Source: Mycobacterium terramassiliense | GTDB lineage: Bacteria > Actinomycetota > Actinomycetes > Mycobacteriales > Mycobacteriaceae | Direction: 5' to 3' | Length of the DNA stretch: 64,000 nt | Assembly (NCBI RefSeq): GCF_900157385.1 | Contig: NZ_LT717701.1 | Location: 965,772-1,029,771 of the forward strand | Part shown: positions 17,837-26,196 of the stretch, one piece after another | Layout of the letters: every line of letters starts with the position of its first letter | Position numbering within the stretch: the stretch's first letter is position 1 | Position numbers and translations under genes: made by a program | The notes under the pieces: model-generated | Databases searched by the model: none | What the model saw: only the letters and a program-made list of their open reading frames with translations | Told to the model about the DNA's origin: nothing

Positions 17837-18484
17837 GTGAGGTTGCGTCGGTTGCGAGGGTTGGGGGCGATTGCTGCCGTGGTTATTGCCGCGACGGCGC
17901 TGGCGCACCCCGTGCTGGCCGATCCCGGGGTGGCGCCGGGCATGAAGGTCGAGGATGAAAACAGCTCGTGCACAGCGGGCTTCGCGGCTCAAGGCAACGA
18001 CGGCAGCTATTACCTGATGACCAGCGGGCACTGCGACCGCCACGACGATTCGGTATGGAGCTACAGGGGTGACGTGCCGCTCGGAAGGATCACGGCCAGC
18101 GAGCAAGAGGGCGACACGAGGGACGCCGCGATCATCCGTCTTGACCCGAGCGTTGGCGCGCCCGACGGCCACGTCGGCGGCAAGTATCTGGTCCGGGATG
18201 TGTTGAGTGCGACGGAGATTCACGTCGGCATGCCGTTCTGCAAGATCGGCGCGGTCACCGGGGAGACGTGTGGGACCGTCAAAGACGTGCAGAACGACGT
18301 CGTCGAGGCCAGCGTGTACAGCCTCAACGGCGACAGCGGCAGTCCCGGCTTCGTGAAAAACCCCGACGGCACCGTCAGCGCGGTCGGCCTGCTGATGTCA
18401 TCCCCCGACGGCGACGATTACACGACGTACTTCGCGCTGGTGGACCCCCTGCGCGGCAGGTGGGGGCTGCGCGTCCTGCCCTGA
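17837..18484 (+). CDS. Secreted trypsin-like serine protease, Rv1815-like
   Basis: From GTG 17837 (GAGAGG 5-6 nt upstream) the protein has 215 aa with a Sec signal peptide (RLRRLRGLGAIAAVVIAATA...HPVLA, cleavage around residue 28). The mature part shows a chymotrypsin-fold triad: His in TSGHCD, Asp in RDAAIIRLD and Ser in LNGDSGSPGF. Cysteines pair plausibly (SCTAG with GHC; PFCKIG with ETCGTV, matching FCxxG...TGETCG). The layout matches M. tuberculosis Rv1815, a small exported protease-like protein. It is followed by the LpqH lipoprotein gene after 84 bp. Substrates are unknown. Confidence 0.85.
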   Translation: MRLRRLRGLGAIAAVVIAATALAHPVLADPGVAPGMKVEDENSSCTAGFAAQGNDGSYYLMTSGHCDRHDDSVWSYRGDVPLGRITASEQEGDTRDAAIIRLDPSVGAPDGHVGGKYLVRDVLSATEIHVGMPFCKIGAVTGETCGTVKDVQNDVVEASVYSLNGDSGSPGFVKNPDGTVSAVGLLMSSPDGDDYTTYFALVDPLRGRWGLRVLP

Positions 18485-18568
18485 CCCACCGGGCGCGTGA
18501 GAACAAACGTTTGCAAATGGTAAGAACGGGGGAAAGGTAGCGAACCAGCGACACGAAGGGGAGCAGTA

Positions 18569-19039
18569 GTGAAGCGTGGGATCGTGGTGGGCATTGCGGG
18601 TGTGGCCTTGGCGGTCGCGGCGTGTGCCGGCTGTTCGAGCAACAAGTCCAGCACTGGCGCATCATCGAGCTCGGGGGCGCCGGCGGCGTCCGGCCCCCAG
18701 CTCACCGTCGATGGCCAGAATCAGAACGTCAGCGGCCAGGTCACGTGCAACACGGCCAACGGCGTCGTCACCATCGGAATCGGTGACGCGACTGCCGGCA
18801 TCGGCGCCGTGCTCAGCACCGACAATCCGCCCATCGTTCATTCGGTCGGGCTGGGCAGCGTCAACGGCATCGCGTTAGGTTTTTCCGACGCCGCCCCGAA
18901 CCAGGCCAGCAACGCGGGGGCCGCGGTCAACGGCAAGTCCTACGCGATCAAGGGCACGGCGACGGGTACCGATATGAGCAACCCGCAGCAGCCGACGACA
19001 GTGACCAAGCCATTTGAGCTGGACGTGACCTGCCCGTAG
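18569..19039 (+). CDS. lpqH: LpqH-family (19 kDa) lipoprotein
   Basis: A 156-aa lipoprotein starting GTG with signal MKRGIVVGIAGVALAVAACA and lipobox ACAGC; Cys22 would be acylated. A Ser/Ala/Gly-rich linker (SSNKSSTGASSSSGAPAAS) precedes the folded domain with VDGQNQNVSGQVTCNT, GIGAVLSTDNPPIVHSVGLG and GTATGTDMSNPQQ, ending FELDVTCP with the second disulphide Cys. This is the pattern of LpqH (Rv3763), a TLR2-agonist cell-wall lipoprotein. Mycobacteria carry several paralogues and this could be one of those rather than the orthologue. Confidence 0.9.
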   Translation: MKRGIVVGIAGVALAVAACAGCSSNKSSTGASSSSGAPAASGPQLTVDGQNQNVSGQVTCNTANGVVTIGIGDATAGIGAVLSTDNPPIVHSVGLGSVNGIALGFSDAAPNQASNAGAAVNGKSYAIKGTATGTDMSNPQQPTTVTKPFELDVTCP

Positions 19040-19073
19040 CGCAGGCGATGACACCCAAGAGGGGACGCATTCC

Positions 19074-19586
19074 ATGTCGATGAAACGTATTGCCGGCGCT
19101 GCCGCTCTGGTTGCCGGGCTCGGGATCTCCGCGCTGAATCCGGGATTCGCCAGCTCTGCGCCGTTGGATCCGCCGCCGCCATGCCCGAACTGCCACGGCG
19201 GCGGCGGTGGCGGCGGCGCGACGCCGGCCCCGCAGACCCCGCCGCAGACGCAGGCGCCGAGCACGCAAAGCCAGCCGCCGGCCACGCATAGCACCGCGCC
19301 GCCGGCCACCCAAAGCCAGCCGCCGGCCACGCAGAGCACCGAGCCGCCGTCGACCCAGAGCACGCAGCCGCCGGCGACCCAGAGCACGCAGCCGCCGGCC
19401 ACCACCCAGGCGCCGGCCACCGAAAGCACCCACCCGTCGTGGACGCGCGGCAGCGAGCCGCCGACGACGGCAACCACGCAGCCCGGCGGACAAACGACCC
19501 CGCCGAGCGCGCAAACCACGGCACCGGCGAGGGGACAAACCACCCCGCCGTCGGGGCGTGAGGCGCGCCCCGGCCCACGATGCTGA
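19074..19586 (+). CDS. Secreted Pro/Thr-rich repeat protein (frame broken at 3' end)
   Basis: A 170-aa protein with a Sec-type signal (MSMKRIAGAAALVAGLGISA... cleavage near FASSA), then a CPNCH pair, a Gly run and about 100 residues of low-complexity repeats based on QPPATQST (roughly residues 50-110), continuing into TTPPSAQTTAP. Such regions in mycobacteria are mannosylation-type, cell-wall-spanning stalks. The frame ends abruptly in GREARPGPRC just where a Trp-rich conserved-looking module (19580-19747) begins in a different frame. A one-base indel between 19559 and 19584 would join the two. Confidence 0.7.
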   Translation: MSMKRIAGAAALVAGLGISALNPGFASSAPLDPPPPCPNCHGGGGGGGATPAPQTPPQTQAPSTQSQPPATHSTAPPATQSQPPATQSTEPPSTQSTQPPATQSTQPPATTQAPATESTHPSWTRGSEPPTTATTQPGGQTTPPSAQTTAPARGQTTPPSGREARPGPRC

Positions 19587-19747
19587 ACTGGACGTTCGTT
19601 CCCGCGGGGCCGCCGCGCGACGTCGCCTACGCTCGGTCCGATTTCGGCCCGTTCGAGTACAACACCTTCACCGTCTTCCCAGTGTTCAACTGGCAGTACG
19701 GTGGTTGGGGTTACTGGTTCTTCGGCGTCTGGGTCCCGCTGTACTGA
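19580..19747 (+). pseudogene. Trp/Phe-rich C-terminal module, out of frame with the Pro-rich gene
   Basis: A 55-codon frame from ATG 19580 reads MLNWTFVPAGPPRDVAYARS, then FGPFEYNTFTVFPVFNWQYG and GWGYWFFGVWVPLY, ending at TGA 19745-19747. The strongly aromatic composition is unlike random GC-rich sequence. It begins inside the last codons of the upstream Pro-rich gene, and an in-frame stop at 19559-19561 blocks this frame from the 5' side. I read it as the detached C-terminus of that protein, although a free-standing small gene cannot be excluded. Confidence 0.5.
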
Positions 19748-20276
19748 CGCCCTCGAGCCGTTTTCACTGGTTGGTGGGTCAGTTTGAAGGCAGCTGATTT
19801 TGTCGCCGAGACTGTCGCCTGCGCCGTGTCGTGACAGGCGGCCCGCGTGGCCGATGTTCGTCGACGACTGAGGCTCAGGGCCAGAGCAATGTGCGGGTCC
19901 AGTTTCGTCGCTGGTCGACAACGTCATCGCATGCGGCTCGGGAACGCCTTCATCGACCGCCTCACGAAGCCACTGTTTAAACAGCTCCACCGGCTCATCA
20001 GGGAGAGCGCTGGTATCGAATTCGAGCGTAGCGCCGGCGAAGACGGGCAATGAGCGAAGGAATTCACGCGCGCGACGACGATACCCACGGTCGTGGCCAC
20101 CGGCATTTATCTGCCATTTGCACGGGGGCCCTCGGCCATCATGGTCACGATCCCCGGGGGGCTATTGCTGGTGATGATCGTTGAGGGACCGCGGTGGCAT
20201 TTCGACGATGAGCTGAAGGACCCCTCCCCGCTGAGCTGGCAGACCGTCCCAACTCGGGAAGGCGACAGCAGGGACT
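19748..20276. other. Intergenic region with one gene remnant
   Basis: Apart from the PNPOx-like fragment at 19898-20050 on the minus strand I see no gene. The stretch separates the Pro-rich gene from the leftward TetR gene and looks like decayed coding DNA. Confidence 0.45.
19898..20050 (-). pseudogene. Pyridoxamine-phosphate-oxidase-like N-terminal fragment
   Basis: The first 51 residues of a leftward frame starting at 20050 read like the N-terminus of PNPOx-family flavin enzymes: DTSALPDEPVELFKQWLREA followed by VDEGVPEPHAMTLSTSDETG. After that the frame turns into antisense of the Pro-rich gene and the flavin-binding core is absent. It is a remnant with no expected function. Confidence 0.6.
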
Positions 20277-20864
20277 TCACCCGATAATCCGGTCGATCCA
20301 CTCCACCGCCGCGTCGGTGATGGCCGGGACGTCGTCGGGATCCTCACACTCCGCAACCATCAGCGACGACTCCGCTATGGTCGCCACCAGGACACGCCTC
20401 AGCAGCTGCCCGCGCACCGATCTATCCAGCTCCAGCACCGCCATCCAGTGCCGAAAGGCGGCTTGCATTCGGCCGCGACGGGCGGCCTCGAACCCCGGTG
20501 GCGTGTCTTCGGACGTCAGGACCCTGGCCAGGCGCCGGTTTTCCCACATGGCCGCGAGGTAGGCCCGCACGTGCAATTCGAAGATGCGCCGCGGGTCGGC
20601 CCCGTCTCCGGCCTCCCGCATCGTCTTCTCGATACGACGGTCAACGGCATTGGCCATTTGCTCGAACATCGCCAAAAACAATTCGGTTTTACCACCGAAA
20701 TGGTGGTAAATGCTGCCGATGCTGGCGCCCGATGCGGCCACCAAATCCGCCATCGTCGCCACCGTGAACCCCCTGGCTGCAAATACGTCCGTCGCCGCAT
20801 CAAGGATCCGCTGCTGTGTAGCGGAAGTCTTGCCCCAACGGCGCGGCTGCTCCGAGGTCGACAT
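20277..20864 (-). CDS. TetR-family transcriptional regulator
   Basis: A 195-aa regulator from ATG 20864. The helix-turn-helix domain is at residues 12-60 (SATQQRILDAATDVFAARGF, then LVAASGASIGSIYHHFGGKTELF). The effector domain is generic (HVRAYLAAMWENRRLARVLT). Upstream in-frame codons to 20900 are not needed. It is separated by 230 bp from the divergent 777-aa gene, which it could control. The ligand is unknown. Confidence 0.9.
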   Translation of the reverse strand: MSTSEQPRRWGKTSATQQRILDAATDVFAARGFTVATMADLVAASGASIGSIYHHFGGKTELFLAMFEQMANAVDRRIEKTMREAGDGADPRRIFELHVRAYLAAMWENRRLARVLTSEDTPPGFEAARRGRMQAAFRHWMAVLELDRSVRGQLLRRVLVATIAESSLMVAECEDPDDVPAITDAAVEWIDRIIG

Positions 20865-21094
20865 AACCCGACACGCTATAGGACGAAAACGTCGGTACAT
20901 TGGCGGGGTGATTCCGCGTTTGATGCCTCAGCTGAGTATCTGTCGGCCGCGAATAAGCCATTGCCGCCAAAGTGCAACCAGCGACGCATCCGCTCAAGAA
21001 ACATGTCGATAGTCGCGCTTTCGCGGTAATAATGCGCTGAATTGACCCGCGACTCTGCGGCAGTAGTCTGATCTCGAGTTCGGACGGGGGTGGT

Positions 21095-23428
21095 ATGCAG
21101 CTCCAATACATCAGCATTCCGGGGCTGATCGCGGCCGCCGGCGGTGATCCCTGGGCGATCAATCAAAGCCTGCAAGCAGGTCGTCCGGCGCAGATCTCCG
21201 CCCTGGCCGGCGCTTTTCACGGCGCGGGCAGATCCACCGCCGAGGCCGACGCGACGTTCGAGCAGGCGCGCCGCCGCTTCGAGGCGGCCTGGACTCACGA
21301 AAACGGCGACAATGCGATCAACGACTCCGCTGAGGTGCAGCGCACCGCGCAGGCGCTGGGGGCGCAGTCCGAGCAGTTGCCCAAGATCGGGGCTCATCTC
21401 GAAGAGGTCGCGGCGGCCTTGGCCGAGGCGCAAAAGGGCGGCAACGCAACGATCTCCGCGCTGGAAACCTCGTTGCACGAGCTCGACGACTTAATTGCCC
21501 AAGCCGTGGATATGAAACAACATGTGAAAACGAACGCGGATTTGCGGGCGCTTGATGAATTCATCGATTCTTGTGAGGCCGGCGCGGTAGATGTCACCAA
21601 AAGGGCGGTGGACAAGCTGCATTCGATCCGCGGCACCTATTCGCAGATTCTGCACAGCGGGCAGTCGAACCTGGCCACCGATGGATATGACCCCGCCCGG
21701 GTGTGGGGCGCCGACGGCCATGAGGCCGAGACGCCCGACACGGCCGAACGAGACGTGCACAATGCGCTCGGGGGCGACAAGGGCGCCGCCGCCCGGGTCA
21801 ACGGGGTGCTGGGCACCATCACCGCCGACCAGCTCGCCGGCAAGACGCCGTTAAGCGCAGAGCAGGCAGCGGTTTTGAGTCAGCTGCAGGCTCAAGAGCA
21901 CGGGATGACCGTCCCCCAGCTGCAAACCGCCGAACAACGCCTCGGGGTCGAGAAGAACATGGTCGGCGACTCGTTGCAGCTGATCAGCAACCCGAGCCTC
22001 ACCTTCCCCAAGACTGCGCTGAAAGTGGGGGCCAAGCAGGGATCGGACACGACGCGCGGCGGGTTTTCTCAGCTGCCGCAGAGCGTGCAGGACACGCTCA
22101 CCGGCAACGAGTCATCTCGCTGGTCGGCCGACGATATGGAGTCGATCACGCGGATCGCCGGCGACGGAAACCCGGCACTGCAGCACGGCACGGAACTGGA
22201 CAAAGCGATGCTCGACTGGGGTGCACGCGAACTCCACGAGGAACTCCCGCATGGGCAGCTGCTTGACCACAGCCTGCTGCACGGCGATCAGCGCAGCGTC
22301 CTTGACGACGTGTTCCGCGCCGCCGGCCGAGATCACCTGCGCGTGACCGATTTGATCACCGGTGGCGGTCGCGATCAGTTCTTGTCCGACGTCACCCACA
22401 ATCGGTGGGACGACGGCGGCAAGGCGGTCGGCTCGTTGTTCGGCTGGACGGAGAACCCCACCGGGGCGGAAGCAGAGATCGCGGGCCGCACCGCGCATTC
22501 CTATGCGACCTATCTGGGACAGCACGCCGGCGACCTGCTCAAGCTGCCCGACGGGTTCGGCACCACCACGTTGGGCGGGGCCAATCCCGCGCTCGTGCGG
22601 TCGTTCGCGCACGGGCTGGCGCCGTACATCCCCAACATCGCGGGCGAACACAACGACCTGTCGCAATTCTTCTCCACCCCCGACTCCGCCGAGAACCAGG
22701 AGAACGATTCCTGGCCGGTGGCCAAGGGCATTTTCTCGGTGTTGAGCACCGACAAGACGGCGTCGGACTATTTCAACGGCGCCGCCGACCGCGACATCAT
22801 CCAGGCCGACAGCCGCTTTGCCCAAGCCGTGGGCAACCACGTTCCCGACCTGATCAACCACGACGAAGGCCTCAAGTACGCGGCCCGGTTGAAAGGCCTC
22901 GTCGATGTCGGCACGTTCAACGCCTCGAACTCCGACGCGATGGCCGCATACAACCTGAAGAAGTCGGCCTACGAAGTCCTCACCAAGGGCGGCAGCTTCG
23001 GCGTCGGCGCGCTTCCGGTCCCGGGAGCCGGAATCGTCGGCGACGGAGCGGGTCTCATCGGCGCGGCCATGGAGCAAGACATCGTCGGCCCCCAGCCCAC
23101 CACGCCGTCGATCCCGGACCTGCCGCACACCGCACCGCCGCGGCTCGTGCTCGACGGATTCCTGGCGTCCGGCCAACCCCTGGACGGCCTCGGACCGGAG
23201 TTCTACCGGCCCGTCGACCCACAGCAGCCCCAAGGCCCCATGCGGATCGCCACCTACGCCGAAATGCCCCAGGCATGGCGCGACGCCAATCCCGTCGAAA
23301 GCTACGACAGCGATCTGTCGAGCGCGCTCAGCCGGACGCTGGGCAACGACACCGTCACGCGGGTCGACGACGACATCGCGACGTACTACAACAACATCGT
23401 GCACAATCCGCAGCCGTGGAAGAAGTGA
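21095..23428 (+). CDS. Large mycobacterial protein with helical WXG100/LXG-like N-terminus
   Basis: A 777-aa protein with a GGGGG ribosome site upstream. The first ~190 residues are helical and resemble the WXG100/LXG-type domain of ESX-linked proteins (GDPWAINQSLQAGRPAQISALAGAF, then FEQARRRFEAAW and NDSAEVQRTAQALG). The rest (200-777) belongs to a mycobacterial family named TPR repeat region-containing protein in databases, ending in a Pro-rich stretch and YYNNIVHNPQPWKK. No catalytic motif is recognised and no Sec signal is present. The following gene, 127 bp downstream on the same strand, encodes a PE protein, also an ESX substrate class. Export by an ESX system is inferred. Confidence 0.6.
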   Translation: MQLQYISIPGLIAAAGGDPWAINQSLQAGRPAQISALAGAFHGAGRSTAEADATFEQARRRFEAAWTHENGDNAINDSAEVQRTAQALGAQSEQLPKIGAHLEEVAAALAEAQKGGNATISALETSLHELDDLIAQAVDMKQHVKTNADLRALDEFIDSCEAGAVDVTKRAVDKLHSIRGTYSQILHSGQSNLATDGYDPARVWGADGHEAETPDTAERDVHNALGGDKGAAARVNGVLGTITADQLAGKTPLSAEQAAVLSQLQAQEHGMTVPQLQTAEQRLGVEKNMVGDSLQLISNPSLTFPKTALKVGAKQGSDTTRGGFSQLPQSVQDTLTGNESSRWSADDMESITRIAGDGNPALQHGTELDKAMLDWGARELHEELPHGQLLDHSLLHGDQRSVLDDVFRAAGRDHLRVTDLITGGGRDQFLSDVTHNRWDDGGKAVGSLFGWTENPTGAEAEIAGRTAHSYATYLGQHAGDLLKLPDGFGTTTLGGANPALVRSFAHGLAPYIPNIAGEHNDLSQFFSTPDSAENQENDSWPVAKGIFSVLSTDKTASDYFNGAADRDIIQADSRFAQAVGNHVPDLINHDEGLKYAARLKGLVDVGTFNASNSDAMAAYNLKKSAYEVLTKGGSFGVGALPVPGAGIVGDGAGLIGAAMEQDIVGPQPTTPSIPDLPHTAPPRLVLDGFLASGQPLDGLGPEFYRPVDPQQPQGPMRIATYAEMPQAWRDANPVESYDSDLSSALSRTLGNDTVTRVDDDIATYYNNIVHNPQPWKK

Positions 23429-23555
23429 TTACGGGCTGAGTCGACGGGCGCGGAAGTGCAAACCGCGATGCTCGATTTCGAATCTGTCGATACGCGTATT
23501 TTTTCTGGCGCCGAGCTTCATCATGGCGAGTACGCAGGAGCGACGGGGGTGGGCG

Positions 23556-24896
23556 ATGTCGTTTGTGGTCGTGGGGGCCGACGCCATGGAGACGGCCGCG
23601 GCGGACGTCGCGCAGATCGGTTCGGCGCTGAGCGCCGGCAATCTGGCAGCGGCTATCCCGACGACCGAACTGGCCGCGGCGGGGGCCGATGAGGTGTCGG
23701 CGGCTGTCGCGGCTCTGTTCGGCGCCCACGCCCAGCAGTATCAGGCTGCGGCGGCGCGGGCGGCGACGTATTCCGAGCAGTTCGCGCGCACGCTGAGCGC
23801 GGCGGCGGCGTCGTACGCGGCCACGGAGGCCGGCATCGCCACGTCGATGCGGGGGCCGCTGGGCGCGGCCACCGCCGCCCCCCTGGCCGGCCCGATCAAC
23901 GCCATCGTCGAGGCCTTTGACAACAGCCCGCTCGGTCAGGCGCTCGCCCCGATCATCACCGCGGCCATCGGCGGCACCGGCGGCAACCAGCAGTCGATCG
24001 TCATCGACTTCGTGCGGCACGGGCAGTCAATCGGCAACGCGGCCAACCTGATCGACACGGCCGTGCCCGGCCTGCCACTCACCGCGCTGGGCCAGCAACA
24101 GGCGACGGCCATCGGCGCCGTGCTCGGTGGCCAAGGCAACTTCGCGGGGGTTTTCGAGTCGCAGCTGACCAGGGTGCAGCAGACCGCCTTCTTCGCCGGC
24201 ATGACCAACGCGCCGATATTGCCCGGGCTCAACGAGATCAGCGCCGGCATTTTCGACGGCGCCCCGGACATCAGCCCCCAGGGCCTGATGTATCTGGTGG
24301 CCCCGGTCGCGTGGACGCTCGGATTCCCGATCGTGCCGATGCTCGCCCCCGGCACCGCCCACATCAACGGGATCGTTTTCGACCAGGGCTTCACCAACGC
24401 AATGCAGACGATGTACGGCACCGCCATGACGAACCCCGTAGTGAACCCTGCCACCGGCCGAATCACGGACGTCGCGTTCTCCAGCGAATTCGCGATCGAG
24501 GTCGGGACGCTGATGAACGTCAACAACCCGAATCCCTTGCTGATGCTCACCCACCCGCTGCCCAACACCGGCGTGGTCGTGGTGCAGGGCAGCCCGCAGG
24601 GCGGCTGGACGATGACCAGTTGGGACGGCATACCCGTCGGGCCGCCGACCCTGCCGACCAAGCTGTTCGTCGACGTGCGCAACCTGATCACGGCGCCGCA
24701 ATTCGCGGCCTGGAACAGTTGGGCGGCCCTGGGCACCGGCGATCCGACGACCATCGTGAATGCGGTGCAAACCGGCGTCGACGAGGTCGCCGGTGCGACG
24801 CTGCACTTCCCGATCGCGGTGACCCGCGACGTGGCACATGCCGTCACCCACACCAGCGTCAGTGGTCTGTCGACGGAACTGACGGGCCTGATTTAA
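23556..24896 (+). CDS. PE-family protein with C-terminal histidine phosphatase domain
   Basis: A 446-aa protein from ATG 23556 (GGGGGTGGG upstream). Residues 1-95 are a PE domain (MSFVVVGADAMETAAADVAQIGSAL... AAGADEVSAAVAALFG; the YxxxD/E export signal region is near EQFARTLSAAAASYAATEAG). From about 145 a phosphoglycerate-mutase-like (histidine phosphatase) domain follows: VIDFVRHGQS with catalytic His, SQLTRVQQTAF with Arg, LNEISAGIFDG with Glu, and THPLPNTG with the second His. M. tuberculosis PE_PGRS11 has a comparable mutase domain, but here there is no PGRS part. It probably acts at the cell surface after ESX-5-type export. The stop overlaps the convergent RES gene by 3 bp. Confidence 0.9.
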   Translation: MSFVVVGADAMETAAADVAQIGSALSAGNLAAAIPTTELAAAGADEVSAAVAALFGAHAQQYQAAAARAATYSEQFARTLSAAAASYAATEAGIATSMRGPLGAATAAPLAGPINAIVEAFDNSPLGQALAPIITAAIGGTGGNQQSIVIDFVRHGQSIGNAANLIDTAVPGLPLTALGQQQATAIGAVLGGQGNFAGVFESQLTRVQQTAFFAGMTNAPILPGLNEISAGIFDGAPDISPQGLMYLVAPVAWTLGFPIVPMLAPGTAHINGIVFDQGFTNAMQTMYGTAMTNPVVNPATGRITDVAFSSEFAIEVGTLMNVNNPNPLLMLTHPLPNTGVVVVQGSPQGGWTMTSWDGIPVGPPTLPTKLFVDVRNLITAPQFAAWNSWAALGTGDPTTIVNAVQTGVDEVAGATLHFPIAVTRDVAHAVTHTSVSGLSTELTGLI

Positions 24897-25543
24897 ACCA
24901 TCGAGTAGCCAAGACGGTCGGCGACGCCGGCGATGCGCTTTGCGAGACCGGGGTGCGTCAACGGGTGTGAGGTGTATGGCCGTGGCGGCATTGCCGTTGC
25001 GGCCGGGGGGAACAACGCGATGCACGCGTTGCCGGCGAATCGACTGTTGTATCGCATCCCGTCCAGGGTCGGGAACGCCGCAACGATGACGCGGGCCCAT
25101 CGTTGGGTGATCGCATGGGGTGCGGTCGACATGGCAAACGTGCCGCCGGCTCGGGTCGGCCACGCCCCGACGCTGTCGACGGCGACGTCGAGCAGGCGCA
25201 GGTCTCGGGTAAACCGCAATGACGTTAAGTACGGCGCTTCGCGAACCCGGTCGATGGTGCGGTGCTCCTGGAACGCTTCGGCGAGCGCCGCGCCGGGCAC
25301 GGAGCCTCCGTACCACACGCCGTGGCCCGGATGGTCGCCCTTGGGCTCGGGGTGCGGGTCGAATCTCAGCAACGGCCCATAGGCCCGGAATTCGTTCCAG
25401 GCCAAGACATGTTTGCCCGCGGTGCGGTGCACGCGCCACCATTTCTCCGACCGCCGTATTGCGCGCAGTTCGTCGTCACGGATGCCGATTGCCCGCAGTT
25501 CCTCTTTCGAGGGCGGATCGCCCAGGGTTTCGTCGCCGCTCAC
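24893..25543 (-). CDS. RES-domain toxin (NAD+-degrading type)
   Basis: A 216-aa protein with a RES domain: WWRVHRTAGKHVLAWNEFRA with the conserved Arg, GVWYGGSVPGAALAEAFQEH with Tyr and Glu, and Ser and Asn residues in MRYNSRFAGNACIALF. RES toxins of Xre/RES systems, including M. tuberculosis MbcT, degrade NAD+; the Rv3188-Rv3189 pair is the closest arrangement I recall. The start overlaps the upstream antitoxin stop by ATGA (25540-25543). An extra N-terminal 30 residues (SGDETLGDPPSKEELRAIGI) precede the domain. I see no missing key residue. Confidence 0.85.
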   Translation of the reverse strand: MSGDETLGDPPSKEELRAIGIRDDELRAIRRSEKWWRVHRTAGKHVLAWNEFRAYGPLLRFDPHPEPKGDHPGHGVWYGGSVPGAALAEAFQEHRTIDRVREAPYLTSLRFTRDLRLLDVAVDSVGAWPTRAGGTFAMSTAPHAITQRWARVIVAAFPTLDGMRYNSRFAGNACIALFPPAATAMPPRPYTSHPLTHPGLAKRIAGVADRLGYSMV

Positions 25544-26118
25544 CTGCTGGCCCAGTCGGCGACCTCGGCAACGCTGAGCACCAGCCGAATGTCGCCGCCG
25601 CTGCGCAACCAGTCCAGTGGCGACACCGATCGACCATCGACGCGCAGATCGGCCTGCGGTGCGGTGAGAAATCCGGCAACCGACACGGGGTGCAGGTCGT
25701 CCGGCAGCGCCGGCAATACCTGGTCAAGCCCGCGGATCTGACCGCGCCGCCCGGCCTCGTCTTCGAATTGCAAAGCGGGAAAGACCCAGCCGCCGCGATC
25801 CTGTATCGCCCACAACGTGCGGTCGGCGCGGCGCTGACGCACCCGAGATTCGTTGACGCCGAGCAGCTCGGCCACCTGGCCACCCGAATACGCGGTGTTG
25901 ATGAGACGCGCGACGCGGCCGAGCGTCTCCACCGTGACACGCGCATACGCGCGGTCATCCTCGGCGAAGTCCGATTCGTCGAACAGCGCCGCGTCCGCCT
26001 CCGACAGCGCCGACGCATCGGGCCGGATCGACGGCAGGCTCTGCAATGCCTCCGCCAAGTCCGTGCCACTCACCGCGTAGTGCTCGACGATCATTTGTCC
26101 GAGGTCGTTGGGCGCCAT
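25540..26118 (-). CDS. Xre/MbcA-type antitoxin of the RES pair
   Basis: A 192-aa protein from ATG 26118 (GTG 26121 is equally possible). The middle part holds a helix-turn-helix (VARLINTAYSGGQVAELLGVNESRVRQRR), and the C-terminus has the partner-binding pattern of Xre/MbcA/ParS antitoxins (WVFPALQFED... LHPVSVAGFLTAPQ... SPLDWLRSGGD... VLSVAEVADW). It would neutralise the RES toxin and repress the operon. The perfect palindrome TTGTTAACAA at 26140-26149, 22 bp before the start, is the likely operator. Confidence 0.85.
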   Translation of the reverse strand: MAPNDLGQMIVEHYAVSGTDLAEALQSLPSIRPDASALSEADAALFDESDFAEDDRAYARVTVETLGRVARLINTAYSGGQVAELLGVNESRVRQRRADRTLWAIQDRGGWVFPALQFEDEAGRRGQIRGLDQVLPALPDDLHPVSVAGFLTAPQADLRVDGRSVSPLDWLRSGGDIRLVLSVAEVADWASR

Positions 26119-26139
26119 CACCAATCCCGCTTCTAACGT

Positions 26140-26149
26140 TTGTTAACAA
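26140..26149. promoter_or_regulatory. Palindrome TTGTTAACAA, candidate operator of Xre/RES operon
   Basis: A perfect 10-bp palindrome in the AT-rich gap between the leftward antitoxin gene and the rightward lipase remnant. On the minus strand TAGTAT (a -10-like hexamer) lies just upstream of it. Position fits autoregulation by the antitoxin; this is inference. Confidence 0.5.
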
Positions 26150-26196
26150 CATACTATCATCGTTAATAGCGGTATCCCGGGGGCTAGGAGGCCACG

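Noticed and set aside
19240..19420. Short tandem DNA repeats suggesting a CRISPR or minisatellite
   Set aside because: They encode in-frame QPPATQST protein repeats; there are no unique spacers.
18875..20050. 391-codon leftward frame over the Pro-rich gene
   Set aside because: Apart from the first 51 residues (PNPOx-like) it is antisense to repeat-rich coding sequence, with Gly/Val/Trp low complexity.
22112..23404. 430-codon antisense frame inside the 777-aa gene
   Set aside because: GC-rich shadow frame; the plus-strand gene has the mycobacterial protein features.
24027..25442. 471-codon antisense frame across the PE-phosphatase and RES genes
   Set aside because: Arg/His-rich shadow composition and no start signal; both real genes are well supported.
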